From contig JAKUUF010000016.1 in assembly GCA_022448705.1 (NCBI GenBank), forward strand, positions 1 to 18,589: 18,589 bases of DNA. Reading direction: 5' to 3'. The notes under the pieces were generated by a model. It searched no databases, was not told where the DNA came from, and saw only the letters and a program-made list of their open reading frames with translations. Position 1 is the first letter of the stretch. Every line of letters begins with the position of its first letter. This document shows, piece after piece, positions 7,215 through 14,272 of the stretch. This DNA comes from SAR324 cluster bacterium. Its GTDB lineage: Bacteria > SAR324 > NAC60-12. The translations under genes were made by a program, and so were the position numbers.

Positions 7215-7693
7215 GAGAGTTGCTTAATATTTTGCAGCAGCAGGCTGAACTGCATGAGCATTTGCTGTCCCTGCTGCAAAAAGAGTCAGAGGGATTTGGC
7301 AGTTTACGGGGATCCGAACTGCTTAAACTTCAGGGTGAAAAGTCACGCTGCGTGCGTGCTACAGCTCAACTTGAGAAGGAGAGGATTCAGCTTGTTGAAC
7401 AATATGCCAAATCCTGGGACACAGATTCCAGGGATCTGACTTTACGGGTGATTATAGGTCGGGCAGACGATGAATACAGTGTACCGCTGCAGCAGTGTTT
7501 TGATAGGCTTAAGCTGCTGATTGCAAAAATTCGCGAAATTGCTGAAGAAAATTCCATGCAGTCTTCAGGTCGTCTGAAATCGGTTGAATCTTCACTTCAG
7601 TTCATAAGTCAGCTCCAGAACGGTCCTCCTACTTATTCAGAAGCGGGAAAGATACAAAAAAGAACCGGAACAATGTCCCGTGCTGAAGTCTGA
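7211..7693 (+). CDS. flgN: Flagellar export chaperone FlgN
   Basis: A 160-residue, strongly helical protein: an amphipathic N-terminal helix (LLNILQQQAELHEHLLSLLQKESEG) and then LRGSELLKLQGEKSRCVRATAQLEKERIQLVEQYA, the pattern of the FlgN/FlgN-like chaperone family. FlgN binds the C-termini of the hook-junction proteins FlgK and FlgL and delivers them to the flagellar type III export gate. The C-terminal ~25 residues are polar and probably disordered. The position between flgM and flgK is the standard one and supports the call more than sequence alone. There is a 66-bp gap after flgM, the ATG has no Shine-Dalgarno, and flgK starts 52 bp downstream. Confidence 0.85.
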   Translation: MRELLNILQQQAELHEHLLSLLQKESEGFGSLRGSELLKLQGEKSRCVRATAQLEKERIQLVEQYAKSWDTDSRDLTLRVIIGRADDEYSVPLQQCFDRLKLLIAKIREIAEENSMQSSGRLKSVESSLQFISQLQNGPPTYSEAGKIQKRTGTMSRAEV

Positions 7694-7745
7694 CTCATTG
7701 GTCAACTTAATTGTCAAATAACTCTAATAATTCTGTCTCATCACA

Positions 7746-9434
7746 ATGCCTTCGCTCAACAGTTCCCTGAATCTGGGGCAACGCGCCCTGAGCATCAATC
7801 AGCGCGCAATGCATACTGTTGGTCACAACATTGCCAATCAGGAAACTGAAGGCTTCTCCCGTCAGCAGGTACATTCAGGAACTTCAGCACCAGATCCCAC
7901 TGGAGTAGGAGGAGGTGCAGATGCCCAGCCAACCACCCGCGTTTACGATAAATTCGTGCAGCGCAAGATTCTCCAGGAAAACCCACGTTCAGGAATGTTC
8001 AGATCACGTGGAGAATTTCTGCAAAAAATTGAAATTATTTTCAGTGAAACAGAGGGCAACGGCTTGCACAATGCCCTAAATGAGTTCTGGAATTCCTGGA
8101 GTCAGCTTTCAAATAATCCTGAATCCGAATCGGCCAGAATACAGGTTAGAGTCCAGAGTGATGTTTTGGCGCGCCGTTTTCGCGGCATGCACTCCCAGCT
8201 TCAGGGATTACGCACTGAAATTAATGGTCGGCTGTCTGCAAATATAAATAAAGTTAATGAACTGGGCAAGAAAGTAGCAGAACTGAATCGGCAGATTAAC
8301 ACATACGAGGATGGGCAGCGAATTGCCAACGATATGCGTGATGCTCGCAATCAGGCAATTGAAGAACTGTCTGAACTGGTGGATGTGAATTCCTTTGAGG
8401 ATCCTAATGGACGCATTACAGTTATAATCGGAAGAGACTGGACACTGGCTGAAGGCAATAACCACTATCACCTGGAAGGTAATATGAAGGGTGGTGAGCT
8501 TGGAATGCTTAGAGTTGATGGTGTTTCAGTAAACGACAACCGGCGTGATCTAACCAGGACTTTTCGTGAAGGTGAAATGAGCGAAATGCTGAGAATGCGA
8601 GATGAAACAATTGTGGAATACCAGCACAATCTGGATGAAATGGCCTTCAATCTGGCGGCACAGGTAAACAAGCTTCACGCCACAGGTACAGGAATCAATT
8701 CAGCAAAAGATATGATGAAAAGTACTTTCGGACTTAACTCTGAAGCACTGAATCAACCGCTGCCATTCCTGAAAGACGGTATCTTTCAGCTTCATTTAGT
8801 TGATCCGCACAATGAAATACTTGAAACCTATGAATTGGAAATCCAGTCAGGCGTTGATACTCTGCCGGATATTGTAAATCGTTTGAACCAGACTGTAAAC
8901 GACCCGGGATTACTGCAGGCCTCAATTGAAGCAGATGGATCGATGCTTTTGCAAAGCGGTCATGACTACAAGTTCATCTTCGGAGAAGATCAATCGGGAG
9001 TTACGCAGGTTCTTGGTTTAAACAGTTTTTTTGACACTCTCAAGGGTGCCGAAGACTTACATCTAAGTCAGCAGATACGGGAGAACCCAAATAACATTTC
9101 TACAGGCAAAGACCTGATTCCGGGTGATAACAGGGTTGCTCTGGAAATTGCCAAACTGCAGACAAGGCCAACCATGAGAGATGAAACCATGACTTTTGAT
9201 GAGTATTATAATGGAGTTCTTACGGGAATGGGATTAAAGATCCAGAGAAACAAAACTGATCAGGCTCATCAGGAAAGCATGGTAAGGCAGTTCAAGGAAA
9301 TCAGGAGTTCCATCAGTGCAGTTAATATGGATGAAGAATTAACGGACATGATGCAGTATCAGAAAGCTTATGAAGCCTCCGCACGCTTCATTAATACTGT
9401 TGATGAAATGATGGAAACCGTAATCAATATGTAG
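7746..9434 (+). CDS. flgK: Flagellar hook-associated protein 1, FlgK
   Basis: A 562-residue protein, typical for FlgK, forming the first hook-filament junction ring. The N-terminus carries the axial-protein motif (SLNLGQRALSINQRAMHTVGHNIANQETEGFSRQQV), in which SINQRAMHTVGHNIAN is the rod/hook/HAP signature. The following LHNALNEFWNSWSQLSNNPES is FlgK-specific. The middle is the variable exposed domain. The C-terminus (SSISAVNMDEELTDMMQYQKAYEASARFINTVDEMMETVINM) is the conserved coiled-coil D0 segment. It is exported by the flagellar type III system with FlgN as chaperone. The ATG at 7746 has no Shine-Dalgarno. flgL follows after 74 bp. Confidence 0.97.
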   Translation: MPSLNSSLNLGQRALSINQRAMHTVGHNIANQETEGFSRQQVHSGTSAPDPTGVGGGADAQPTTRVYDKFVQRKILQENPRSGMFRSRGEFLQKIEIIFSETEGNGLHNALNEFWNSWSQLSNNPESESARIQVRVQSDVLARRFRGMHSQLQGLRTEINGRLSANINKVNELGKKVAELNRQINTYEDGQRIANDMRDARNQAIEELSELVDVNSFEDPNGRITVIIGRDWTLAEGNNHYHLEGNMKGGELGMLRVDGVSVNDNRRDLTRTFREGEMSEMLRMRDETIVEYQHNLDEMAFNLAAQVNKLHATGTGINSAKDMMKSTFGLNSEALNQPLPFLKDGIFQLHLVDPHNEILETYELEIQSGVDTLPDIVNRLNQTVNDPGLLQASIEADGSMLLQSGHDYKFIFGEDQSGVTQVLGLNSFFDTLKGAEDLHLSQQIRENPNNISTGKDLIPGDNRVALEIAKLQTRPTMRDETMTFDEYYNGVLTGMGLKIQRNKTDQAHQESMVRQFKEIRSSISAVNMDEELTDMMQYQKAYEASARFINTVDEMMETVINM

Positions 9435-9466
9435 ATTAAGCGGATAATTGAGTTATATATTATAAT

Positions 9467-9508
9467 ATGAAGAAACTATTCATTAAACCCAATCAGCAGG
9501 TTCAATAG
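9467..9508 (+). other. Possible 13-residue leader ORF abutting flgL
   Basis: ATG at 9467 (peptide MKKLFIKPNQQVQ) ends in TAG 9506-9508, with the flgL ATG as the very next triplet. The AT-rich sequence before it has no Shine-Dalgarno. It may allow re-initiation at flgL or be fortuitous. Confidence 0.25.
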
Positions 9509-10810
9509 ATGCGAGTGACTGAGGTTACAAAGCGTGACCATGTAGTTGACAATATTCAAAAATCCTCAGGCCAGCTTCAGGATATTCAAATGCAGATGGC
9601 TACAGGTCGTCGTTTGAATAAAACTTCAGATGATCCAATTGGGGCGGCCAGATCCCAGGATATTGTGACAACTATTTCCTCACAGAAACAGCTGCTGCAG
9701 AACATTGTGGACAATGTTGCCTGGCTTCAACGCACAGAGCAGGAGATTTCCCACATAAATGAAATGCTGGGGAAAATTCGCACTCTCGCACTTTCACAGG
9801 CAGGAAGCGACTCAAACGAAGAATCAAGGCAGATGGTAGCACGCGAGTTTTCCGCTGCCCGTAAAAGTTTGTTCGATACTGGAAACGCACGTGAAGGGAA
9901 GCTGTATTTATTCTCTGGAATAAAAAGTCTTAGTCCAGCTTTGAAAAGGAACGGAATATTCCAGCCTGCAAAAGTCCTGACTGAAGGTGCTGTACAAAAT
10001 GGCACTGGTGATTTCCTGGATGTAAGTCAGTTTCGAGCCCAGTTTGAAGGTTACTCCAATAATGATTATCGAATCAGGGTTACAAGCGGCGGTGTCTGGG
10101 GACAGGCCAGGGTAAAAATTTCTGATGACGGTGGTAGAACCTGGAGTAAGGAGCAGATCCTGCGTCCGGTTACACATGTTTTTAATCCGGATGGGAAGCC
10201 AAATGATCAGGTTTTGCTGAAATTTTCGGATCAGGAGGGACGTTTGGGTAATGTTCTACCCAAACAGTTTGATTTCAATTCGGAAGCATCAGCAGAGTTT
10301 GACCTGAAAGCACTGGGAATTGTTTTCCCTCAGGGATTGGAGTTTATCTTTCAGCCAAATCCGGAAGTGACATACAATGGATCAATACATAAAAAGGAAG
10401 CATTGATATCAAATGGGCTCACGATTCCAGTTAATGTTACAGCGCAGGAATTGCTGCTTGGAGACGTTGAAAATGGTGTAGATACCTTTTCTTTGCTTGC
10501 GACAATGGAGAGAGCACTGCTGGAAAATGATGGCATTGCGATTGCACAACGTCTAGGCGAGCTTGACTCAGCTCAAACTCAAGTACTGAAGCAACTGGCT
10601 GATGTTGGAAACACAATTCGTGAGCTCTATGCAGTCCAGTCCAAGTTAGAAAACCTGCAGTTTGAAAAGGAGAGTCAGCTTTCTGATATTCAGGATTTAG
10701 ACATCGCGGAAGCCACTGTTGACCTCAAGGTCGCGGAAGCAAATAACAAGCTTGCGCTTAATACAGGGGCCCGTTTGATTCAACCCTCACTGTCAGATTT
10801 CCTCCGTTAA
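9509..10810 (+). CDS. flgL: Flagellar hook-associated protein 3, FlgL
   Basis: A 433-residue flagellin-family protein forming the second hook-filament junction ring. N-terminal D0/D1 helices show the flagellin_N pattern (LQDIQMQMATGRRLNKTSDDPIGAARSQDI ... QRTEQEISHINEMLGKIRTLALSQAGSD) and the C-terminal helix shows flagellin_C (DLDIAEATVDLKVAEANNKLALNTGARLIQPSLSDFL). The central exposed domain is about 110 residues longer than in E. coli FlgL (317 aa), as is common in deltaproteobacteria; it contains VKISDDGGRTWSKEQI. It is exported with FlgN. The stop codon lies in the loop of a 9-bp hairpin (10798-10831). csrA begins 68 bp downstream. Confidence 0.95.
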   Translation: MRVTEVTKRDHVVDNIQKSSGQLQDIQMQMATGRRLNKTSDDPIGAARSQDIVTTISSQKQLLQNIVDNVAWLQRTEQEISHINEMLGKIRTLALSQAGSDSNEESRQMVAREFSAARKSLFDTGNAREGKLYLFSGIKSLSPALKRNGIFQPAKVLTEGAVQNGTGDFLDVSQFRAQFEGYSNNDYRIRVTSGGVWGQARVKISDDGGRTWSKEQILRPVTHVFNPDGKPNDQVLLKFSDQEGRLGNVLPKQFDFNSEASAEFDLKALGIVFPQGLEFIFQPNPEVTYNGSIHKKEALISNGLTIPVNVTAQELLLGDVENGVDTFSLLATMERALLENDGIAIAQRLGELDSAQTQVLKQLADVGNTIRELYAVQSKLENLQFEKESQLSDIQDLDIAEATVDLKVAEANNKLALNTGARLIQPSLSDFLR

Positions 10811-10831
10811 TTGAAGTGATTTCGGAGGAAA
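10798..10831 (+). promoter_or_regulatory. Hairpin spanning the flgL stop codon, with GGAGGA in its 3' arm
   Basis: TTTCCTCCG (10798-10806) pairs perfectly with CGGAGGAAA (10823-10831) around a 16-base loop that contains the flgL TAA. No T-run follows, so it is not a standard terminator. The 3' arm contains two GGA triplets and a sequence complementary to the 16S rRNA 3' end. With GGA at 10852-10854 and 10864-10866, the csrA leader has four GGA motifs, the core of CsrA-binding sites. Confidence 0.5.
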
Positions 10832-10878
10832 AAGTTAGTGCCATAAAGACAGGAACCACATCAGGAAAGTAGGTAAAA

Positions 10879-11109
10879 ATGCTAATACTGACAAGGAAGT
10901 CGGGAGAAAGCATAACCATTGGTGACGATGTAAAGATCACTGTGGTGGAAGTCAAGGGGAAGCAGGTTCGAATTGGAATTGACGCACCCCGAAGTTACAT
11001 GATCCACAGAGAGGAGGTATACCTGAGTATACAGGAAGAAAACAGGCGTGCTGCCAAAGAGTCTCCGCTTTCCATAGCCGGACTCAAACACTTGTTCGGA
11101 AAACACTAA
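10879..11109 (+). CDS. csrA: Carbon storage regulator CsrA (RsmA)
   Basis: A 76-residue RNA-binding homodimer subunit, slightly longer than E. coli CsrA (61 aa) through a C-terminal tail, as usual outside enterobacteria. Canonical sequence: [37 protein letters not shown], then the HREE element with H43 and R44, the key RNA-contact region. CsrA binds GGA motifs in mRNA leaders, often blocking translation; next to fliW its main known role is repression of flagellin synthesis until export is ready. AGG stands 5 nt before the ATG. Four GGA motifs in the 56 nt upstream suggest autoregulation. fliW follows after 15 bp. Confidence 0.97.
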   Translation: MLILTRKSGESITIGDDVKITVVEVKGKQVRIGIDAPRSYMIHREEVYLSIQEENRRAAKESPLSIAGLKHLFGKH

Positions 11110-11124
11110 AAATCATAAACTTTA

Positions 11125-11607
11125 ATGCTTATTCAAACTTCCCGCTTCGGTGAAATTGAAGTGGAAGAAAATCAGATCATAACCTTTCCTTCAGGCTTAG
11201 TAGGGTTTTCAGAAGATCGCAGATTTGTTATCAGAGAAGATGATGCAGCAGCACCTTTCCTCTGGCTTCAGTCTGTTGATAGTAACGGACTTGCTTTTGT
11301 GATGATAGAGCCGCATGTCTCCGTTTCAAACTATGAACTTGAACTGACGCAGGAACATCTAAATAAACTGGATGCGAAGAACATTGAAGAGCTGAGAGTC
11401 TTTGTACTGGTTACAATGGCCAAAGAAATAAAAGATGTAACTATAAATTTGCAGGGCCCGCTGCTTTTCAATCCTGAAAAGCGTCTGGGTTTGCAATTTA
11501 TTATTCCTGATGGAAAATACTCTACTCGCCATTTGCTGTTTGGTGATAAATTAAAGGACAATAATCAAGAGGAGCCATCCAGCGAGGCTACGGAAGAGCA
11601 GCAATAA
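11125..11607 (+). CDS. fliW: Flagellar assembly factor FliW, CsrA antagonist
   Basis: A 160-residue protein with the FliW pattern: MLIQTSRFGEIEVEENQIITFPSGLVGF, then FLWLQSVDSNGLAFVMIEP, VFVLVTMAKEIKDVTINLQGPLLFNPEKRLGLQFI. FliW binds flagellin when it accumulates in the cytoplasm; when flagellin is exported, free FliW binds CsrA and relieves repression of flagellin mRNA. Adjacency to csrA is the standard arrangement. The acidic Gln/Glu-rich tail (about 145-160) is probably disordered. The ATG has no Shine-Dalgarno; AAACTTTA directly precedes it. It closes the flagellar block. Confidence 0.95.
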   Translation: MLIQTSRFGEIEVEENQIITFPSGLVGFSEDRRFVIREDDAAAPFLWLQSVDSNGLAFVMIEPHVSVSNYELELTQEHLNKLDAKNIEELRVFVLVTMAKEIKDVTINLQGPLLFNPEKRLGLQFIIPDGKYSTRHLLFGDKLKDNNQEEPSSEATEEQQ

Positions 11608-11615
11608 GTTTCGAA

Positions 11616-11651
11616 ATTCGGTTTCAGCTTATACAAGCAGATATGCCGAAT
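11616..11651 (+). promoter_or_regulatory. Nested inverted repeat upstream of rsmG
   Basis: ATTCGG (11616-11621) and CCGAAT (11646-11651) enclose GCTT-ATAC-AAGC (11627-11638). It starts 9 nt after fliW's stop. There is no T-run, so it may be a weak terminator, a processing site or an operator. The gene-proximal arm overlaps the possible small ORF at 11643. Confidence 0.3.
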
Positions 11652-11690
11652 AAGTCATACCCATTTCCTTCCCTGCACACTCAGGCATGA
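11643..11690 (+). other. Possible 15-residue leader ORF overlapping the rsmG start
   Basis: ATG at 11643 opens a 15-codon frame (MPNKSYPFPSLHTQA) whose TGA (11688-11690) overlaps the rsmG ATG as ATGA. rsmG lacks a Shine-Dalgarno, so coupled re-initiation is conceivable; conservation is unknown. Confidence 0.25.
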
Positions 11691-12370
11691 GTGAAAATCA
11701 AAACCCTCTGAAACCCACTGAAGTCCGTCAGATTTGTTTGGACAATGGTCTAATAATTAAGGACCCGCAATGGCAGTTGCTGGAGGAATGGGCGGATTTA
11801 CTGCTGAATTATAATCAAGAAATAAATTTAGTTTCCCGTAAAGAGACTGATCTGTTATGGGAGAAGCAAATCCTGCATTGTCTCTCACTGCTGGTTTACC
11901 GGGAAATTCCGCAAGGTTTGGAGGTATGTGATTTTGGTACAGGAGGAGGATTACCCGGCATAATTTTGGCCATTATCCGGCCTGATCTTTATCTCACATT
12001 GGTTGATTCACGTCAAAAAAAAGTTGCTGTCGTTCAAAAGATAGTTGATGATTTAAGGCTTTCTAATGTCCGGGTTATCTGCGGAAGGGGTGAGCTACTT
12101 GGAAAACAGGCTGAGTGGAACCAAAGATTTTCAGTAATAACAGCGAGGGCTGTTGCTCCCCTGATTGATTTGGTACGCTGGACAATTGGTCTGCGAAAAC
12201 CTGAATCTGCACTGCATATTTTGAAGGGGGGTGAAATTCAGGATGAAATGAATGCATTGTCTTTAATGTTTACAGGAATAAAGATCAGCAAATCACTGAT
12301 TGTTCTGAAAGGTTTTGCTAAGTTCAAACAGAATCAAAAATATATAATATCCATAAATTTTTCCTCCTAA
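11687..12370 (+). CDS. rsmG: 16S rRNA m7G527 methyltransferase RsmG (GidB)
   Basis: A 227-residue class I SAM-dependent methyltransferase that methylates N7 of G527 in the 530 loop of 16S rRNA. Visible features: the N-terminal helix EEWADLLLNYNQEINLVSRKETDLLWEKQILHCLSLL typical of RsmG, the SAM-binding loop CDFGTGGGLPGI (D82 to P90), acidic residue D107 at the end of strand 2 (LTLVDSRQKK) and the ITARAVAPL motif with R154. The last ~25 residues are poorly conserved. rsmG often sits next to mnmG and parA/parB near the origin; none of these is here. Cellular loss in other bacteria gives low-level streptomycin resistance. Confidence 0.93.
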   Translation: MSENQNPLKPTEVRQICLDNGLIIKDPQWQLLEEWADLLLNYNQEINLVSRKETDLLWEKQILHCLSLLVYREIPQGLEVCDFGTGGGLPGIILAIIRPDLYLTLVDSRQKKVAVVQKIVDDLRLSNVRVICGRGELLGKQAEWNQRFSVITARAVAPLIDLVRWTIGLRKPESALHILKGGEIQDEMNALSLMFTGIKISKSLIVLKGFAKFKQNQKYIISINFSS

Positions 12371-12398
12371 AAAACAGTGATAATTACTGATTAAACTT

Positions 12399-13172
12399 AT
12401 GCGCATTATTACAGTCAATTTAAACGGAATTCGCTCTGCCAATTCAAAAGGCTTTTTCGAATGGCTGCAGACTCAGCAGGCTGATGTTATCTGCCTTCAG
12501 GAAATAAGAATCATGCATGAACAATTAACTGAAATAATGCTCAATCCCGGGAATTTAAACAGCGCTTTTGAATTTGCTGAGAAACGAGGTTATTCAGGTG
12601 TTGGAATGTATTTCCGTAAGAGTCCGGACAGAATTAAGAAAGGCATTGGATGGTCCGATATGGACAGTGAGGGGCGGTTTATTCAGGCAGATTACGGAAA
12701 ACTTAGTGTTGTTTCGCTTTATCTTCCTTCCGGCACAAGTGGTGAAGAAAGACAGAACTTTAAGTATAAAGCGATGGACTATTTTGAAAAATGGCTGCGC
12801 AAGGCCCGAAAATCGGGGAGAGAGTTTATAATCTGCGGAGACTGGAATATTGCACACAAGGAAATTGACCTGAAAAACTGGAAATCCAACCAGAAAAATT
12901 CAGGATTTTTGCCTGCAGAGCGTGAGTGGATGACGAAAATATTCGGGGAACTGGGTTTTGTTGATGTGTTCAGGAAGTTGAACCAAAATGCTGAACAATA
13001 CACCTGGTGGTCAAACCGTGGAAGATCCTGGGAAAAAAATGTGGGGTGGAGAATAGATTACCAGGTTGCCACTCCGGATGTTGCGTCTAAAGCAACAGGT
13101 GAGTCTATTTTCAGGGAACAGCGCTTTTCTGATCACGCGCCGTTAATCATTGACTATGACTACAAACTTTGA
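12399..13172 (+). CDS. xthA: Exodeoxyribonuclease III / AP endonuclease
   Basis: A 257-residue member of the EEP (exonuclease-endonuclease-phosphatase) family for base-excision repair: cuts 5' of abasic sites and removes 3' blocking groups. Catalytic landmarks are all present: N7 in VNLNGIRSA, metal ligand E35 in ICLQE, Y108 in SLYLPSG, D148 and N150 in CGDWNIAHKEIDLKN, the YTWWSNRGRSWEKNVGWRIDYQ loop and the D245-H246 pair in FSDHAPL. The form is closer to the ExoA/XthA group with GDWNIAH than to eukaryotic APE1. It starts 28 bp after rsmG without a Shine-Dalgarno and is probably cotranscribed. It is convergent, 24 bp apart, with the thioredoxin-like gene. Confidence 0.95.
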   Translation: MRIITVNLNGIRSANSKGFFEWLQTQQADVICLQEIRIMHEQLTEIMLNPGNLNSAFEFAEKRGYSGVGMYFRKSPDRIKKGIGWSDMDSEGRFIQADYGKLSVVSLYLPSGTSGEERQNFKYKAMDYFEKWLRKARKSGREFIICGDWNIAHKEIDLKNWKSNQKNSGFLPAEREWMTKIFGELGFVDVFRKLNQNAEQYTWWSNRGRSWEKNVGWRIDYQVATPDVASKATGESIFREQRFSDHAPLIIDYDYKL

Positions 13173-13196
13173 AACTGCTGTATTCCTCTGCTTTGC

Positions 13197-13640
13197 TTAT
13201 TCGAGCTCAAACACTCTGTTAAAAACACGTCTTAAATAATCAGGCTCCTGCTCACCGCTCAGTGAACTGATTTTGGTTCCATCAGGCTTGAAAAAAAGCA
13301 GGGTTACCCTGCCTACATTGTGATATTCAGCAAACCATTTCCCTTCAGTGGAATTCAAATTTGCAGTCAGAAATCTTATTTTCCCCTCATATTCAGGTTG
13401 GAGCGAGTTGACCACACGCTTCAGAGCTCTGCAGGAACCTCAACCAGGGTCATGGACTTGTACGACCACGTTTTCACCTTTTCCGATTGCCGACAAATCT
13501 GCATCTTCCTGTGTGCTTTCATACCAGAGCCAGCCAGCGAGAATTAAAATCAGTACACTTGTAATTGAAACAAGCATGCGTACATTTTGCCGCCTGCGTG
13601 CTTTTTTATTTTCACCTTTTTGTTTTCTCTGTTTGCCCAT
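13197..13640 (-). CDS. Membrane-anchored thioredoxin-like selenoprotein (in-frame TGA as Sec, U-G-S-C)
   Basis: Two adjacent same-frame pieces on the minus strand become one 147-residue protein if the TGA at 13442-13440 is read as selenocysteine. Piece one: a very basic N-terminus (about 1-21), one membrane helix (about 22-40, LVSITSVLILILAGWLWY) and the first thioredoxin strand NVVVQVHDPG. The TGA (residue 67) is followed by Gly-Ser-Cys70, so U67-G-S-C70 sits exactly where thioredoxins have CxxC. Then come a helix (RALKRVVNSLQPEY), a strand (KIRFLTANLN), VGRVTLLFFKPDGTK and a C-terminal helix: a normal thioredoxin order with the active domain in the periplasm. V112 occupies the usual cis-Pro site. 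The start ATG at 13640 lacks a Shine-Dalgarno. The alternative is a pseudogene with a nonsense mutation, but its exact position and the intact frame argue against it. Confidence 0.75.
13440..13442 (-). other. In-frame TGA, predicted selenocysteine codon
   Basis: The codon at 13442-13440 reads TGA; the next three are GGT TCC TGC (Gly-Ser-Cys). Hand folding of the following mRNA gives an irregular stem (13429-13421 with 13411-13405, two single-base C bulges) around a loop at 13420-13412 with G as its second base, roughly where bacterial SECIS elements lie. The fold is weak support; the motif is the strong evidence. Confidence 0.7.
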
Positions 13641-13734
13641 TGAATATCTTTTGAAATGTCAAATCTTCAAATATCTGGATTGATCATTGTGTTAAGCTTG
13701 ATAAATTAAGCTAAAGCCTGAATATACAAAAACC

Positions 13735-13752
13735 ATGAAAAAGTATTTATGA
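13735..13752 (+). other. Possible five-codon leader ORF (MKKYL) overlapping the next start
   Basis: ATG at 13735, TGA at 13750-13752 overlapping the ATG at 13749. It resembles the five-codon MKGGL frame before flgM (6834-6851); both end TTATGA. Possibly a coupling device, possibly chance. Confidence 0.2.
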
Positions 13753-14156
13753 AGATAATTACCTGGGGTGATATACGCCGAGGAACATTAGCCATTGTGC
13801 TTGTGATCATACCTACAGTTTTACTGGGTACTTACATTGGGCCGGCACTGCAAAGTTATCAGATTACAGGTCCGGGCTTGTGGCAGCTTAAGCGCACAAA
13901 TGTTCCCGATGAGGTGATTGAACCCCTGCATGTGCTTCGTCTCAAACCGTTCTTTTTCAAATTCAGATTGATGAGCGAGGTAGAGTCAAGAATTGATAAT
14001 CCGGAATTATTCAATAAATACAAAAATAAAATTGAGCGTCAACTTCAAACGATTCCCATACCTGCTGTGGAATATATTTTCCTTGCCACCTTAGCGTTAT
14101 ATTATTTTGTCTTATGGTACACAACAAGAAAATGGTTTCCGGATGGAAAAGTCTAG
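13749..14156 (+). CDS. Small two-helix membrane protein of unknown function
   Basis: A 135-residue protein with two hydrophobic segments: about 14-34 (LAIVLVIIPTVLLGTYIGPAL) and about 105-122 (VEYIFLATLALYYFVLWY). The loop between them (about 35-103) is charged, with VPDEVIEPLHVLRLKPFFFKFRLM and KYKNKIERQLQTIPIP, and by the positive-inside rule the short basic ends would be cytoplasmic and the loop periplasmic. I recognise no family. It is divergent from the selenoprotein gene across a 108-bp gap, so the two may share a control region; whether they are functionally linked is unknown. It has no Shine-Dalgarno and is followed by 116 bp before the convergent scpB. Confidence 0.7.
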   Translation: MKIITWGDIRRGTLAIVLVIIPTVLLGTYIGPALQSYQITGPGLWQLKRTNVPDEVIEPLHVLRLKPFFFKFRLMSEVESRIDNPELFNKYKNKIERQLQTIPIPAVEYIFLATLALYYFVLWYTTRKWFPDGKV

Positions 14157-14272
14157 AGTGGATATGTAATTATACTGCATGAATAAAAAGTTGATCTTTA
14201 ACAATTAAACTATTTCAGCTGCCTGTGTTTAAGGAACTGACGGTCATTTAGCGTAAACTTGAATTCATGCAA

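Noticed and set aside
7697..7720. Sigma-54-like TTGGTCAACTTAATTGTC before flgK
   Set aside because: The spacing between the GG and TTG elements is one base off and the core C positions are missing.
10838..10846. GTG-CCA-TAA after a strong GGAGG in the csrA leader
   Set aside because: A two-codon frame is not a gene; the GGAGGA is better explained as part of the hairpin or as CsrA-binding triplets.
13197..13415. Stand-alone 72-residue thioredoxin-like ORF starting at a GTG
   Set aside because: It would lack the first strand and the redox motif. Reading through the TGA in the same frame restores a complete domain plus membrane anchor.
13348..13683. 111-residue plus-strand ORF, with another at 13320-13547
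   Set aside because: Both are antisense to the thioredoxin-like selenoprotein, show no recognisable fold and have Cys/Phe/Ser-rich low-plausibility composition; the minus strand carries a coherent thioredoxin order.
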